A stretch of 64,000 nt of DNA from Uranotaenia lowii (lineage: Eukaryota > Arthropoda > Insecta > Diptera > Culicidae). The DNA lies in the NCBI RefSeq assembly GCF_029784155.1, contig NC_073691.1, forward strand, positions 65,540,839-65,604,838, written 5' to 3'. How positions within the stretch are numbered: position 1 is the first letter of the stretch; the number at the start of each line of letters is the position of its first letter. Position numbers and translations under genes: made by a program. Positions 49,993 through 62,840 of this stretch are shown piece by piece. The notes beneath the pieces are model-generated. The model saw only the letters and a list, made by a program, of their open reading frames with translations. It was not told the origin of the DNA and made no database searches.

Positions 49993-51267
49993 CTGTGTGT
50001 TAAAACACCTGAGTAGAAAAGAATTATAAGCTATACGTTTTTCAACAGAAATTAAACTATGTACCTTGAATCAGGTTAACAACGATGCAAAACCGACAGT
50101 GCTTTTCACCCTGCTTGAAAAAATACTGTATCTTTTTTCGACAACTTAGTTGAATAAGAACTATCAATATTTCTTTATATTTAAGCTTACTCAACCCACA
50201 GAAAATAAAAATATGCGTCACCACTCAAACTTGGTTTTCAACGACCGGAAATACGTCTGAACAAGGCAAAGAACGATTCAAATTAGAAAATCTGCATGTA
50301 CAACTTCGTGCGTGAGGTGGATGCAATAACATCATTTAAACATTAACGCGAATGGATTTGGTGTGTTTGTGTGTGTGCGAAAGCTCAACTTTCTCCTTTT
50401 CCGTAGGCGATGGGAGCGCTGTCGATTTTGGGTGATGGTTTCGCACTAGTGCAGATGGGATGGGATGCAAGTGGGAATGTTTAACCGTGTGCGTGAGAGT
50501 AACCCAGTAAAGCGAAATCGAAAGTAAAAAGAAAAAGGGTAGGCGTACGCGTAAGCTCTCAAAATATTTCTCTTTTGCTGCTAAGATAAAAAGAAAGGTC
50601 CTACCATGGCCCATGGCTAGGGTTTTGCTATTTTTTCTGTAACTCTCATTTCCAAGCATGTGTTTGTGCTTAAATAGGGTTTTTTTCTCTCCTTTTCCGT
50701 AAGATCTGCCAAAAGTTGGGTAATATTTTAGCTGCATCCCACTTGCACTACTGGAAAACCATAAATCAAATTCGGCAGCGCTTCAAACGCCTATTAAAAA
50801 ATTACTGCTGAGACTGTAAAAAAGTCCTGCCAAGGAATGTTCTCTGTCCGATGTATACATTTTATCACCGTTGATAATTCCTGTGTATATGATTTTTTTT
50901 TGCCATTTTTATTGTGCGAGTACTTTCGGGGGGCCCTTGATTATATATTTTTTAATCCACAAGTGTCAATGTCAATGAAGTAAAATAAAAAAAATCTCGT
51001 TAATATCTTACTTTTTGATGATTATTATTTGTATAAACTTCAATCTTAACTTTTAATTCTTGAACTAAGACTACTGGAGATCTCTCTTGACAAGAGACTC
51101 TTGATAATATATTGATATTAGATATACATGAAATCAACATTTAATCGAAATATATGAATATATATTTACTTAATGTATTCGTAAATTGATATTTTTTTTT
51201 CATTGGTAGTCCCAGGGGGGCCCCCTTGGGTCGGGGGGCCCGGGGCAATTGCCCCCTTTGCCCCCCC
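49993..51267. other. hAT element 5' region
   Basis: Non-coding interior between exon 1 and the right TIR. Expected to hold the transposase promoter. ORFs here have no coding character. Confidence 0.5.
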
Positions 51268-51330
51268 CTTAATCCGGCCTTGGTTTTAATATATGATAAC
51301 CAGGCTTGCAATTTCTCTAACGAGAATAAC

Positions 51331-53812
51331 CGACGCACAGTGGGGCAGAACCTACGAAAGCTTGGCCAAAACCCCTTTTTGTAAATTTCCAAAATTCATC
51401 ATAAATTTATGCTTTTCAGAAACTAGACATCACACCGATCACAAATCTGTCAAACAAATCTTAAAATTCGTTGCTTCATATAATTCTCTACGTAGGTGAA
51501 GTTGGGGTTTGATGCAGTTGCATTTTAACGCAAAAATAAAAAAATATTTTCAATACTCCACTAAAATTTTATTTCTTGAAGAAATAAAAAAAAAGTAGCA
51601 TGGATGTGTTCAGAATAACATGAAATTGATTTATTTGAGGTTGAAGAATTGAAAAAAAAATTGTTTTGTTTTTTACGAGCTTAAACATATAACGTTAAAA
51701 AATTTCGAATTTTCATCATATTCGGACATTTGGAAAACATGTTACCCCACGTTACCCCACTCTCATTTCTACTCAAACATGAGAATGGAAGTCTCAGCTA
51801 TCCAACAAAACAAAAAGTAGTTGCCAGTTTTTGCCTATTCAAAAGTTATTCACGTTTTAGTGAAACATGTTTTTGGACAATTTTCGTTCTTTTGAGATTG
51901 CTTTTGAAAATGGTTTTGCTAGAAAAACTTGAACTCAATCGAATTTGAAATTCAGTTCATTTAATTTTTTCTAAACTTATTTTCTTTTTTGTTATTTTGA
52001 TAATACTATTTTGGTTATTAAAAGTTTTTTTTTTATCTTCAGACAAGCAGATAAGATTCTTTGGAATATAAACTTCTATAACCTTGTCAAAATCCTTTGC
52101 TCAGATGCTTAGTATCTGTTAACTAACTGAATTTTTTATTCAACTTTTTTCTGTGAAATGTCTTTACAACATTCGTTCAAAAGGAAAAAAAAACTAAATC
52201 TTCCAGTTTTACTCAAAAATTAAACAAAAATTAATTACATGAATGTTTTGATATTTAAAAAAAAACAATGCAACCATGTTTTTTTCTACCATATTGAGCA
52301 ACAGCCTACTTGATCCATTAGTTTAACGAGGTACCAATATGAGTTTATGGCTTATTTATCTGAATTTATTTGTTCTGTTACCACTGATCTCACTGACATG
52401 ACATTTAGAACAAAATTCCGTTCAATGCACGGCAGCAACTCGAGCATAAAAAATTGACTTAGTAGCGTGTTCTCAACCTGTTCAGTTCGTTCGAGTAGTC
52501 TGAACTAGTAGTTTTTTTTCTACCAATCGAATGCTTGATACTGTCAATTTTATTAAAATTTTAATTAAGACTAATATTTCATCTGAAGAGTGCAACTCGT
52601 TTGGGCTGAAAACAAAAAAGTTATGGCTGTTCAAAGATTGAATTTTGATCGCAAATAGTCCTGTAAAACGCAATGAGTAAAATGTAATCATTGTGTATGA
52701 AACGACAATTTGCCACAAATATAAAATCTTTGAACAGCCATAACTTTTTGGTTTTCAGTCCAATCGAGTTGCAGTCTTTGGGTGAAATGTTAGTCTTAAT
52801 TGATATTTTAATAAAATTGATAGTATCAAGCATTCGATTGGTAGAAAAACAAAAAGTTTGATGAAAACCCAATTTGTTATGCTTCTTCAGAACATTATGC
52901 CTCAGAATCCCTTTTGCACTTGAGATTCAGTGCAACCCCTTCCTGTTTTCCGATTCTGCTCAAATTTGCCATATGGCCTTCTGATTACTCCCTTAAACCA
53001 TCAAAGTCTTTTTTTTTTGCAAGTATTTTGATTTCAAAGTAGGTATTTTTCTGACAAATTTGATAAATTAAAAAAAAATCCAAAATTGTGATTTTTTAAG
53101 GATTAAACCGTGAATAACTCTTCACACAATAATACAAACAACATGCTTTGTTCAGCAAAGTTTAATTGCACATAATCCGCATCTTTTGATGGCATTGGTA
53201 TCAAAAATATTTCACGCTTGGTACACTTTTTGGTCAGTTAAAAACTAAAAATTTTCAAAAAATGGATAAAAAAAAATATTTTTTTTTTATGAAAATAGCT
53301 TGCTTATTTTCTATTTCAAAACAAATTTGGTTCATTTTTCATTTTTAACGTGTAGTATTTAATCCAAACAAAATTAAAAAAAATATAAAATAGATCAATT
53401 TTGTGAAAGTTCTTGAACCCAGAATTTATCTAAAATCAAATACTTTGAAAGTGGACTTTTTTTTCAAAGATCGCGCTTGCGGAACCTATAAACATAATTT
53501 TTTTGGTCGGCCCCATACAAAAGTTTTTTTCTCCACATCCTAATCTATCGTATGGGGGGTGAGCCCCCAGATTATCAGACATAATGCAATTTTGGGACAC
53601 CATACTGAGTAGCCTTCAAGCTGATAAGGGATATCTGCTAAACAAAGTTATCTAGATCAAATTTTACAATATCTAGATGAAAAAAAATACATCATATTAA
53701 AGATATTGATTAGATGAACAACTTTTCAGAAGACTTCGAACCAGTAGGATTTGATTTGAAAAAGTTATGAGGTTTTGACCATCGATTGGTCAGTTCTGCC
53801 CCACTGTGCGAC
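51331..53812. mobile_element. MITE/foldback, CGACGCACAGTGGGG family
   Basis: Terminal inverted repeats CGACGCACAGTGGGGCAGAA (51331-51350) and its complement (about 53793-53812) have one mismatch. The centre has a second inverted repeat, about 125 bp per arm (52516-52641 and 52726-52851), containing AAGTTATGGCTGTTCAAAGA and its complement. No transposase ORF. The target duplication was not resolved. Confidence 0.72.
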
Positions 53813-55929
53813 GTGCTCGGTTTTCGATTCTCGGTAGAGATTCTCTGAAACGCACCGCAGAGATTTTTAGCCGAACCTCTGTAGAGAATTTGTAAATCAA
53901 CACGACAGAGCGAACACACACTACAGTGAAAAAATGTTTTCACCACGGAGAGCAACAGCGACGGCAGCTGGCTTGGCTTGTTGCGTTTACCAACACATAC
54001 GAAGCTGTTTCACTCGCCCGGAACATTCAGCGTTTGTTGATGCTATTATTATGCACACCATTAGGATATATTGACAGTTTTACACGAACACCACCTTAGC
54101 AGGAGGCCTCAGCCCTAACCTCAAACCATGGGAGAACAGAATCAATTTTTGAGAAGGGCGCACGATAAACGCGATTTTGCGGTACTAATATCGACAAATT
54201 CGCCCTGTGGAAAAGCGACACACAGATGCTCGTGTTTTGATTTTTTTGGGTGGTCAGGGCTGCCAAGTGCATTGACATTTGGAAAATGATTATATTTTAA
54301 ATTGAATTTTTATTGAAAAACGTTTTTATGAGTACTGAGAATTTGCAACTTTCCCCTAGATTTCTATTAGAATATGAAATTAAACGCAACATTTATCTGA
54401 ACTGAATAACAACTGTCTGTATCGCACACTTAAACGATGTAGTGAATTATGTGAAAATATTATAATTAATCAGAGCATGCAGGCTATTATTTTCATAGTC
54501 AACATCAACGTGGCTTTTATTAATTTACTTTTTTTTGTAACAGTGAATGATTTTGCATTCGTTTAGAAGTTGGAAACAACTCTTTTTACTTTACCGAGCA
54601 GTACATGAAAATATATTTCAAATGTTTTAAATTCACCTTGAAAATTCATTAGCGGAAGATGGCTTATCTTCATCAATTTTATTAGAGACGCCCCGTAATG
54701 AATTCAAACGATTAGTTGTGATTGTTAAAAAATTTAATCAATTCAGAAATATTATAATTAGTTAAAAAAAAACAAATACTGATTTTAGTAACGCGCCTAG
54801 CATCACTGGTGAGGCCGTCAGCTCATGAAAGTTTGAGGTTATGGCTGAGGCCAATTTTTCGCCAATACTGGCGCCCGTATATACCCTTATCGTGTTTGTT
54901 TTTGTCTTTGCTTTTTCATCGCTTGAACCAGTCTGTCCTGTGTTTTCACCGGGGTGCTCTACGGTGACGAATTGTCGCACGCCGGAGCTATTGGAATTAG
55001 GTGTGTGTGGCTTTCGAAACCGGGGTGCGAATAATGTGAGGAGAGAAACAAAAAAACTCACCCGGGTGATTTGCAGCTATCGCACGGGGGTGATTTATTC
55101 TCCGTTCTCCGTCTTTCTCGGTAGAGAATGGCATCTCTGATGATAACACCTAAATTTTGCCCCGTTTTTGGATTTGAAAAATTGAAATCCATGCCCGGAT
55201 TTTGCCAGGTTTTTTTTGAAAAAATGCTCGGAATGGGATTGCTAGGCTTGGATGGGAGTGGAAAAATTCTGGCAACCTAATTTAAACATCGTTAAAGAGT
55301 TTTTAAAAGTGCTTGATGCTAATAACAAGTTTGAAAAATCGAGCAATAGATGTACAAATTTTCTACATTTTTCGATGCCGTTAAAAACTTTACCCGGTAT
55401 GAATAATAAGCTTAATGTAATCACCTACACACTTTATATTGCTTTCATTATCCTATACCAGCAATCTTGGTGTCAATATTTTTTTGGACAATTACCAATT
55501 TTTTTAAAATAACCATCTGCAAAACAACCAATATTTTTATAATTCAGCTACCTGTCTGAGGCAAAAATAAAAAAAAAAATAATGCAAATCAAAACTAAAC
55601 CTCATAAATCTCTTTTCTATGTGCTGGGATATGATTGTTTTGCATTACGTTTTTGTTAACACAAAATTTCATCCATCCTGAGATTTATTTTCATGGTTTC
55701 GGTTAATACAATATTTTGTAGTATTTTTACCCCTAAAAGTATGCAACAAATTTACGCTTTTTCTTTAAAATCATTTTTGACAGAAAAAATGGTAAATTAA
55801 ATTCGAACAACACTTAAAATAACTGCAATTGATGCTTCACAAATAAATGGAAAACAATTAATTTACAAACGTTTTCATTTGATTTTTCATTAACAACAGA
55901 GTTTGTTGCATCTTACCCCTTTTTCTTAG
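53813..55929. other. no gene recognised
   Basis: Mixed composition. The less AT-rich parts (53860-54270 and 54810-55140) hold only chance ORFs. TCTCGGTAGAGA occurs at about 53831 and 55117. Confidence 0.4.
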
Positions 55930-55931
55930 TA

Positions 55932-56695
55932 CCGTAAATCGGAGTAACATTGATCAACATGAAATTTTGCCACTTAATCATCAATAACTAGGTCTAAAAT
56001 TAAAATTTCTTAAAGCTTTTTTCTACGTTTAAAAACCTACATGTAGAGTTTCAATTAGGGTAAAACTTGGTTTGTTTTTGAAAATTTCAAATGTAAGTGA
56101 AAATGTTATTTCAAAATCTTGAAAAATCTATTTTTTCGAAGGCTCGCAAACAAACACCCTTCCTAATGACATCAAAGCGATTAGAAGCAGCAGGTTGATT
56201 TATGTGACAGTTCAACTTTTTCCTTAGTAAATTTATAGTTTTGGTATAGTTTTTATTGTATTTTCAGGTAAATTTTTCATATTTAAAGAATTGGGACATA
56301 TGAAGGTGCTTTGTTTTCTTTATGATCAGGAAAACTCGTTAAAACCGTAAAATAGATAATGATCAATGTTACCCCAAAGCATAAAATTCTTAAAAAAAGA
56401 AGAAATCGAGTTTTGGATAAAATTTAATAAATATTATTTTAAGAGGAGAAATCACCGTGAATTTGTTTTATGAAATGAATTTGCGGCTTTATCGGTGAGG
56501 GTTAAAGAGTTGAAATGAAAGACGGATAGAAGAACAGAAGAAAATTCTAAGGTGGTGAAAAGAGCGAAGAGCATTTGAAATAGAAGCTTGACCACATGCT
56601 AAATTCTTTGTCCCGCATCAATTAACTGTATTGAAGAAGTAGTACCCAATAGAGAAGGCACTACATTTTTCGATACAGTTAATTATGGTTTATAT

Positions 56696-56735
<40 letters not shown>

Positions 56736-56985
56736 TTAATTATGGTTAATTTCTTTTCACCACCTTAGAATTTTCTTCTGTTCTTCTATCCGTCTTTCAT
56801 TTCAACTCTTTAACCCTCACCGATAAAGCCGCAAATTCATTTCATTTAATAAATATAATTTCTGCAAACCATGTTTCACGTTCATAGGAGTCCAGTATTG
56901 GTTTTAAAAATATGAAACATTCCTCTTGACAGGAAAAATAATCGAGAAATGATGAAAAAAGTGATCAATCTTACCCCGTGTACGG
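55932..56985. mobile_element. TA-type MITE, GTAACATTGATCA family
   Basis: Ends CCGTAAATCGGAGTAACATT and the complement of CCGTACACGGGGTAAGATT, flanked by TA (55930-55931 and 56986-56987). The internal copy GATCAATGTTACCCC occurs near 56361. A perfect 92-bp inverted repeat is nested inside. Confidence 0.75.
56471..56844. repeat. perfect 92-bp inverted repeat with (TA)n
   Basis: Arms 56471-56562 and 56753-56844 are exact complements over 92 bases (start TGAAATGAATTTGCGGCTTT). The 190-bp spacer holds a second imperfect palindrome (AATTAACTGTAT... with ...ATACAGTTAATT) and a TA dinucleotide run (56695-56731). Confidence 0.93.
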
Positions 56986-56987
56986 TA

Positions 56988-58387
56988 GGGTGAAAATCTC
57001 ATGTTTTTGTAAATAACAAATAACTGGTGAAAACAATAATTTTGCTGACTACGCCAATTTGATGTCCTATCAACCTTAGAACTTTTTATGTAAAAAAGGT
57101 TTAATTATCTGTGGACATTGAGTTTTTAGAAGCCATTGATGTAGAAAATTGTTCGATACCTTTTGGGTCATCAAGATTCAGTGTAATACGAGATGATTAG
57201 GATGGTACTTGAAATAGCGTATCAAACTTAAATTTTGTATGGTATACCACTATGTGTTATGCTTGTTAAAATATGAATAAGGCTGAAACAAATATCAATT
57301 TCTTTATTTGTCAGCCCCCTACCCCTTCCGAAATATCCAAAACATCCGAAGGGGGGAATAAATAAAGTTTGAAGTATTCTATGTAAATTTAAAAAAAAAA
57401 TCAAATGTCCGAAAGATAACAAGACCAAAAAAACAAATTTTTTAAGATGGCAGTTGTTTCACCTTTTCTAATCCTGATTCCATTGAATTTATCGATAAAA
57501 AATAACTTGATTTAAAGGTTTTTTGCAATGATATAGTATGCCATTTTGTTGCAGACAAGTTTTCGCGCAATTTATTTCAATTTATTTGATTTTCATCTAA
57601 TTTATAGTTTGAATAAAAAACAAGCTTCTCATTCAAATTTTTTTTTTTAAATCAGTAAAACATATTTTTTCAGTTTGAAGTCGTAAATGGCAGAAATCTA
57701 GGTGTGTTGGATGATTTTGGTCAAGAAATAAAGTACTGAAGTACTGAAAATTCTAAGATCACTTAATCAAATAAGTAGATTTACATCAAAAATTCTTAAC
57801 CATAGTTCGACAAACTGCAGCTCTTTGGATATAAAACTGCGGCTCTTAAGCTCACTGCTCAAATATTATACATACTTTTGAACAAAATGTTCAAAAAATC
57901 GTGCTAACCCGTCTGGCACATGGATTTTCATAGGTCCAGAAGACAGGCAAAAAGAATTTTTGAAGCCTAATTTTACATGTTTTTTGGCTTTTCAATGATT
58001 TTGAAGCATCAGCATAAAAATCAAGATTTCATTTATCATTAACCGTCAATGCAAAAAAAAACTGTTGTTTTAAAAAACAAAATTTAAAATTCAATTATTT
58101 ATTTCCAAAACGTGTGCATATTTTTGAATCCATCGAACACAAAAGTTGAGCTATAGCTAACAGGAAAATCATAGTTTATCATTTACAAGCAAGTAGGTAG
58201 TTCTTAGATAGCCTCTGTTTTGTAATCAAACAACGCAACCCTCATTAAATTGTATATTTTGAGCATTTGCCACCACTTGTTTGCCCTCTATCAAAATTGA
58301 TCAGTTGAAATTTCCACCTCAATCCTCTCCTATTTATATGAACTGAAAACAATTTTTTTAATGTTTCTGAATATTGATACCATATAA
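56988..58387. other. no gene
   Basis: AT-rich. 57287-57382 is an inverted relative of 60998-61096 (a dispersed repeat with TTATTTATTCCCCC). Confidence 0.4.
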
Positions 58388-58560
58388 CAGGGCCGTTGGA
58401 TGAACCGACTCATAAGGGGGTTTTGGTGACTGATTTTTACCTATGATTTTTTGCCCAACAATGCACAAATACAAAAAAATGTATTCATATTCATATACAT
58501 ATTCATTAAAAATAATCGTATTAAATCGTAACTTTAGAAAATTGGTCCTATACTCAAAGG
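58388..58560. mobile_element. truncated hAT MITE
   Basis: CAGGGCCGTTGGATGAACCG, then ACTCATAAGGGGGTTTTGG, closely resembles the right end of the element at 33747-35408. The other terminus was not found. Confidence 0.6.
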
Positions 58561-59326
58561 TGAGCTAAATTCGCTTTCATCGATGGTTAAAATCTTTGAA
58601 TTTGTTCAAGAGTCTAATAGATAAAACTTAGTTGATTTTGGCAAAAAAAAGCTTTTATAGGAAAATCTTTCATTCATTTTAAAAAACTTATCCTATACTC
58701 AATTCAAACAAGCCCAAACTATTTTTCAAATTCAAAGATTTTTACCTTTGATGAAAATAAATCAAATTTTCAAAAATAGTGAGAGATAAAAATCCTCAGG
58801 TTTTCGGATCAAGTTTTCTTGATGCAAAATTGAATCAAATTAATGATTTAAGTATGAAATTTATCACAATATCATATTCTGGACCCAATACGAGATATCT
58901 CGTTTTGCTAGCCGGTAGTATGCTCCATTAAAAAGCATAATTCAAATTTTATTAATCTTATAATGAAACCTCATTCTTCAAAAAGTATCACAACACTTCC
59001 TGTTACTCAAATATCTATTTTAAATAAACAGAGTTTTGTCTGATGATTTCTGAAACATTATATGAAATAAATGTTTGAATTTTGCGTATGAATTAAGTTC
59101 AAGAACTACAAATTTAAATATAAAACAAAATTTCTCTTTTTAATACTGTTATATGATTTTAATCGCCGTAATTTTAATGGTTATAATTTTAATGGCATGT
59201 TCGGCGAAATGAAAACAAGAGAGAATCTATTTTTTTATATAGAAATATTAAAGAAAGGTGGATAGACAGGCATTGATACGCCAATAGGAGAAAGCTTGAT
59301 AGGTGTTGAAATTTTGGGCTTGAGGG
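58561..59326. other. no gene
   Basis: AT-rich, with nothing recognisable. Confidence 0.4.
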
Positions 59327-59574
59327 CATCCCAAGCAACCAAAAGTCACATATTTACTTGAATATAGGCATTGGAAGTTACATTTTGGCTGACAAAGAGA
59401 ATAAACTGCCTTCTTCCCTTTAGTGAACTTTATGTACTCATTAATGAACTTGAAAGTTGCAAAAGTGATTAGTATGTACGTTGTATGTGACTTGTTTTGC
59501 CCAATTCCCATGAGTGAACTAAATGTACTCACTAACGAACTTTAAAGTTGCTTAAGTGATCTATACGTACGTTA

Positions 59575-59690
59575 AACGGGATTTAAGTCACATAAAGGGC
59601 ACAAAAGTGCTCAAAACGGGATTTGGTAAGTCACATAAAGGGCACAAAAGTGTTAAAAACGGGATTTGGTAAGTCACAAAAAGTACATTG
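59575..59690. repeat. tandem repeat, about 50 bp
   Basis: Three units of AAACGGGATTT(GGT)AAGTCACATAAAGGGC...AAAGTG, the last one diverging. Confidence 0.7.
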
Positions 59691-59745
59691 ATGTGCTTTC
59701 AAAATCAAACCACCACTTCGAGTTTTAGTTTCAGTTAGAACAACC

Positions 59746-59830
59746 TCTAGACATGGTCTTGTGGTAGCGTGCTCGATTCTCACCACGAAGGTCGGGATGT
59801 TCGATCCCCAAGTCGGGCAAATTTTTTTTC
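59746..59830 (+). mobile_element. tRNA-derived SINE head
   Basis: A-box-like GTGGTAGCGTGCTCG and B-box GGATGTTCGATCCCC with tRNA-like spacing, followed by a T-run. The T-arm is imperfect, so a SINE is favoured over a tRNA. Confidence 0.55.
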
Positions 59831-60181
59831 AACAAGTAATTTAGTGATTGAGTGACCATTCTGATGGGATATATGTAGGAAATGTAAGAAAGAAGCAATT
59901 GAGCAATTTGTCGAGTTTGGAATCTGGCGCGTGGCATCATGGCGGCACCAGTACAGAACACAGTAAATAATCAAGAGAAGGTGATATGAACCGAAGCCAA
60001 CGGTTCAGTTGAGATAGAGAGAGATTTTTTGCTCATTTTGCGATTTTTTGGAAGCAGAATCAAGAGCCCGCTGGAAGCTGAATAGAAGATCATTAAGACA
60101 TGTTTTGGAACTCAAAAGTATCAATAGGAACTTAAATTTTGAGCTGCATAGAATGTCCTTCATATAAATGATGGGGCTGAG

Positions 60182-61250
60182 CAGTGTTCGGCACAAAAGC
60201 GTAAAACCGCTAATCGCTAGTTAGTCCGCTAACTTTTCGTTAGCGGTTTAATTTTGCCATTATGTTTGGATTGATGTAGCGAATTAAAAAGTTCCGCTAT
60301 TTTTTGGTTCCGCTGATTGAGGACCGCTATATTTGTATATATTTGTATATATTTGTATCAATCTCTCGAATTATTAGTGATAGAATAAACTTTTTGTCAT
60401 TAATCAAGTTAAGGTAACATTCTTGGGCATCATTCTGATTGCTTAATAGGATTCATTGGAGGAATGCGTACTGGAGTTAGAGGAAACATGTATTTAGTGT
60501 CATTTTTCGCTCTTTTAACACCTTTTACGCAATCTAAGTAAATATCTCAAGCACTTTAAAACAAAAGCTGATTAAGGGATGTTAACAATAGTTTTATATT
60601 TATCACCATAGAATCAATTGAAATTGTTAAGTTGCTAATAATTCATTGTAACTTTAATTTTAGGTTCAAATAGGAGTTTTATAGATGTTCAAGTTTGACA
60701 TTGCTCCTGCAAGTTTGAAAGATTAAAGATTTTAAATGAGGATAATGTAAAATACATAACGCAGAAAACAAAAAAAAATATTCCGCAAAAGATTGTTTGC
60801 AACGAAATTGCAAACTATCTACTTTGCACAAAACCGATAAATCGGGTAAATTTTTGACCAAAAAACAGAGATATAACTGCCATATTCCACATTCTGTTCT
60901 TTTGCTCTTGTAAGTCTTCGAAAATTCAGTTTTTTTTGTTTGTAGAACACAGAGAGGTGATAAAAACACTATATATCTTTGACATTTTAAAAGAAATACT
61001 TCAAACTTTATTTATTCCCCCTTGAGGAGTTGGAAAACCCGAAGGGGGAAAGGGCGTGACAAAAGAAAAGTTTGATATTTGTTTCGGCCTTAGTATTGGC
61101 CAACAGTTAGCGATAAGCGATAAGCGGTTTGAGCTTAAAGCGATATCTTTTTCGGCACATTTTGCGTATTTAATTAGCGATCGCTAACTTTGAATGTGTT
61201 AGCGATATAATTAGCGGTGCTAATTTTTCAATTAGCGATGCCGAACACTG
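60182..61250. mobile_element. non-autonomous hAT element, TTAGCG-rich
   Basis: TIR CAGTGTTCGGCA (60182-60193) and its exact complement (61239-61250), with the exact 8-bp duplication GGGCTGAG (60174-60181 and 61251-61258). Both subterminal regions are rich in GCTAA/TTAGCG in both orientations (for example 60212-60245 and 61107-61235). No transposase. Confidence 0.92.
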
Positions 61251-61305
61251 GGGCTGAGTAAGCGTTTGTGTACCTGTTTTATGGGAATTTTGGTTGCTTG
61301 GGATG

Positions 61306-62243
61306 TTGATGAAAAGCCTCATGAATTGTCCCGCCTTTGCTCTACAACTAGCTAACTATACATGAGAAAGAGAATTCCCATGTATAGCGAGCCACGAATT
61401 TTACAGACACTTCAAACGAGCAAAAACGTAACAACCCATGGGCCTACTAAGCTTTTCTTATGCGAGAACGGTTCTAGCGACGATGCCATTTTTCAGATAC
61501 TCGCTGCGAATAGTTGCTACTTGTCGATTTTTCGCTTTTCACATTTTATCTATTCCGCGATCTTAATTTTGGCCAAGTGTCAATTTTTGAACCGTATTTT
61601 CTTTAAATGGAAGGTAATGTCAAATATTCCGTGTATTCAAATATACTACCATGCCAAATTCTATTCCATTTGCTCGATTTTATGATTGTTCCCATGGCAT
61701 ATTTGATTCCATTTGTTAGATTAATTCTTGGTTTATGCAAAACAATCGTATGTGAGCTCCCGTTTTATCTAACTGTATCCCCAATTGAAGGAGAAAGAAG
61801 TCTCAAATAAACATATTACCATTTAACGTATCCAAATGCTTTCCCATGCCAGAGTTGTTTCCATTTGATCCATTAGTTCTCGAGTTTTGCGAGAAATTGT
61901 AAAGCAGCCCCCTCTCTTCTTCCTATCACGCAACTGGAAGGAGGCAGTAGTACCAGTAGTACATTCCTTGTGCTCAAATACTCTCTTAAGCCAAATTTCG
62001 TTCCATTTGCTGGGTTAGTTCCCGAGTGATGCAGAAAATTGTATGGGAGCACCCTCCTCCCTTAGAAACATTTCTTGTAATCAAATACCTTTCCACACCA
62101 AAATTTGTTCCATTTGCTTGATTATTTTTACAGTAATGCTGAAAATTGTAAAGGAGCACCCTCTGTCGCTATGTTTTGTGTTAATTTTTGTTAAGACGAT
62201 GTCTCGCTTTTTCGTAAAAGTATCTGGGAACGATAGGCTAGGC
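61306..62243. repeat. diverged tandem repeat, about 100-150 bp units
   Basis: A block of CATGCCAAATTT, TTCCATTTGCTTGATTAGTT, CGAGT, GAAAATTGTA and a C-rich AGCCCCCTC recurs from about 61640, with units near 61649, 61693, 61848, 61990 and 62094. Not coding. Confidence 0.65.
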
Positions 62244-62840
62244 TAGGGTTACCATATCCTGCAACGCCAAAAAGAGTACACTGAGAAAAATTTTCAAAAT
62301 TGAAAAGACAAACGCCATTTATTGAAAAAACCATGATGTTTTAGGTCATTTATGATAGCAAAAATCTGCATTTTAAAAGAGATTTTTCAATGGCGCCATT
62401 TCTTTATTCTTTAATAACATAATTGCTGAATGGTGCGCTTTTAATTTGTGCACTCTGCATTTAAACAAGTTATTGCTATGCATATTGCCTAGTGTCCGTT
62501 AATCATTGCATACTCAAAGGCGCTTATTTTGATTGAAAAATCTCGATTGAAACTGTGAATGTACTCGTGATTCCTTCCATTGATAGCCATCCTTTTAAAC
62601 ATTCAACAAAAGAAGCAATACTAAAGAATTTTGCAACGAATGCATTAAAAGTTTGATCTCTTGTATTTATAAGAATACAACCTTCATGAAAAATAGTAAA
62701 TTTATATGAGAAAATGTTATTGAATTCCTTTCATAAAAAAAAGAGTACATTTCGTGAAATTTCACAAAAAGAAGAGTACGCTCATTCATTAATCGAAAAA
62801 GAGTACATGTGCTCTTAAAAGAGTACGTATGGTATCCCTA
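62244..62840. mobile_element. non-autonomous hAT element, 597 bp
   Basis: TIR TAGGGTTACCATA (62244-62256) and the complement of TAGGGATACCATA (62828-62840), with the exact 8-bp duplication GGCTAGGC (62236-62243 and 62841-62848). AAAGAGTAC recurs at about 62271, 62740, 62770, 62803 and 62818. It interrupts the tandem repeat described on either side. Confidence 0.9.

Larger units (their letters stand above)
46134..51282 (-). mobile_element. hAT transposon, 5.1 kb, with its own (broken) transposase
   Basis: TIRs CAGGGCCGGATTAAG (46134-46148) and the complement of CAAGGCCGGATTAAG (51268-51282), one mismatch in 15. The exact 8-bp duplication GTTTTAAT lies at 46126-46133 and 51283-51290. Subterminal GGGGGGCCCGGGGCAA occurs at both ends. 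It carries one transposase gene on minus with an N-terminal exon, an intron and a long second exon; the second exon is split by a 1.1-kb insertion. Confidence 0.95.
59327..61305. mobile_element. 2-kb element with CATCCCAAGCAACCAAAA ends
   Basis: 18-bp perfect terminal inverted repeats lie at 59327-59344 and 61288-61305. A short tandem repeat (59575-59690) with unit AACGGGATTTGGTAAGTCAC...AAAAGTG follows the left end. A SINE (59746) and a hAT MITE (60182) are nested inside. No transposase ORF; target duplication unresolved. Confidence 0.65.

Noticed and set aside
51308..55132. Possible outer element with ends GCAATTTCTCTAACGAGAAT and the complement of GCCATTCTCTACCGAGAAAG
   Set aside because: The pair is suggestive, but several mismatches, a second copy near 53831 and no target duplication make it too weak to list.
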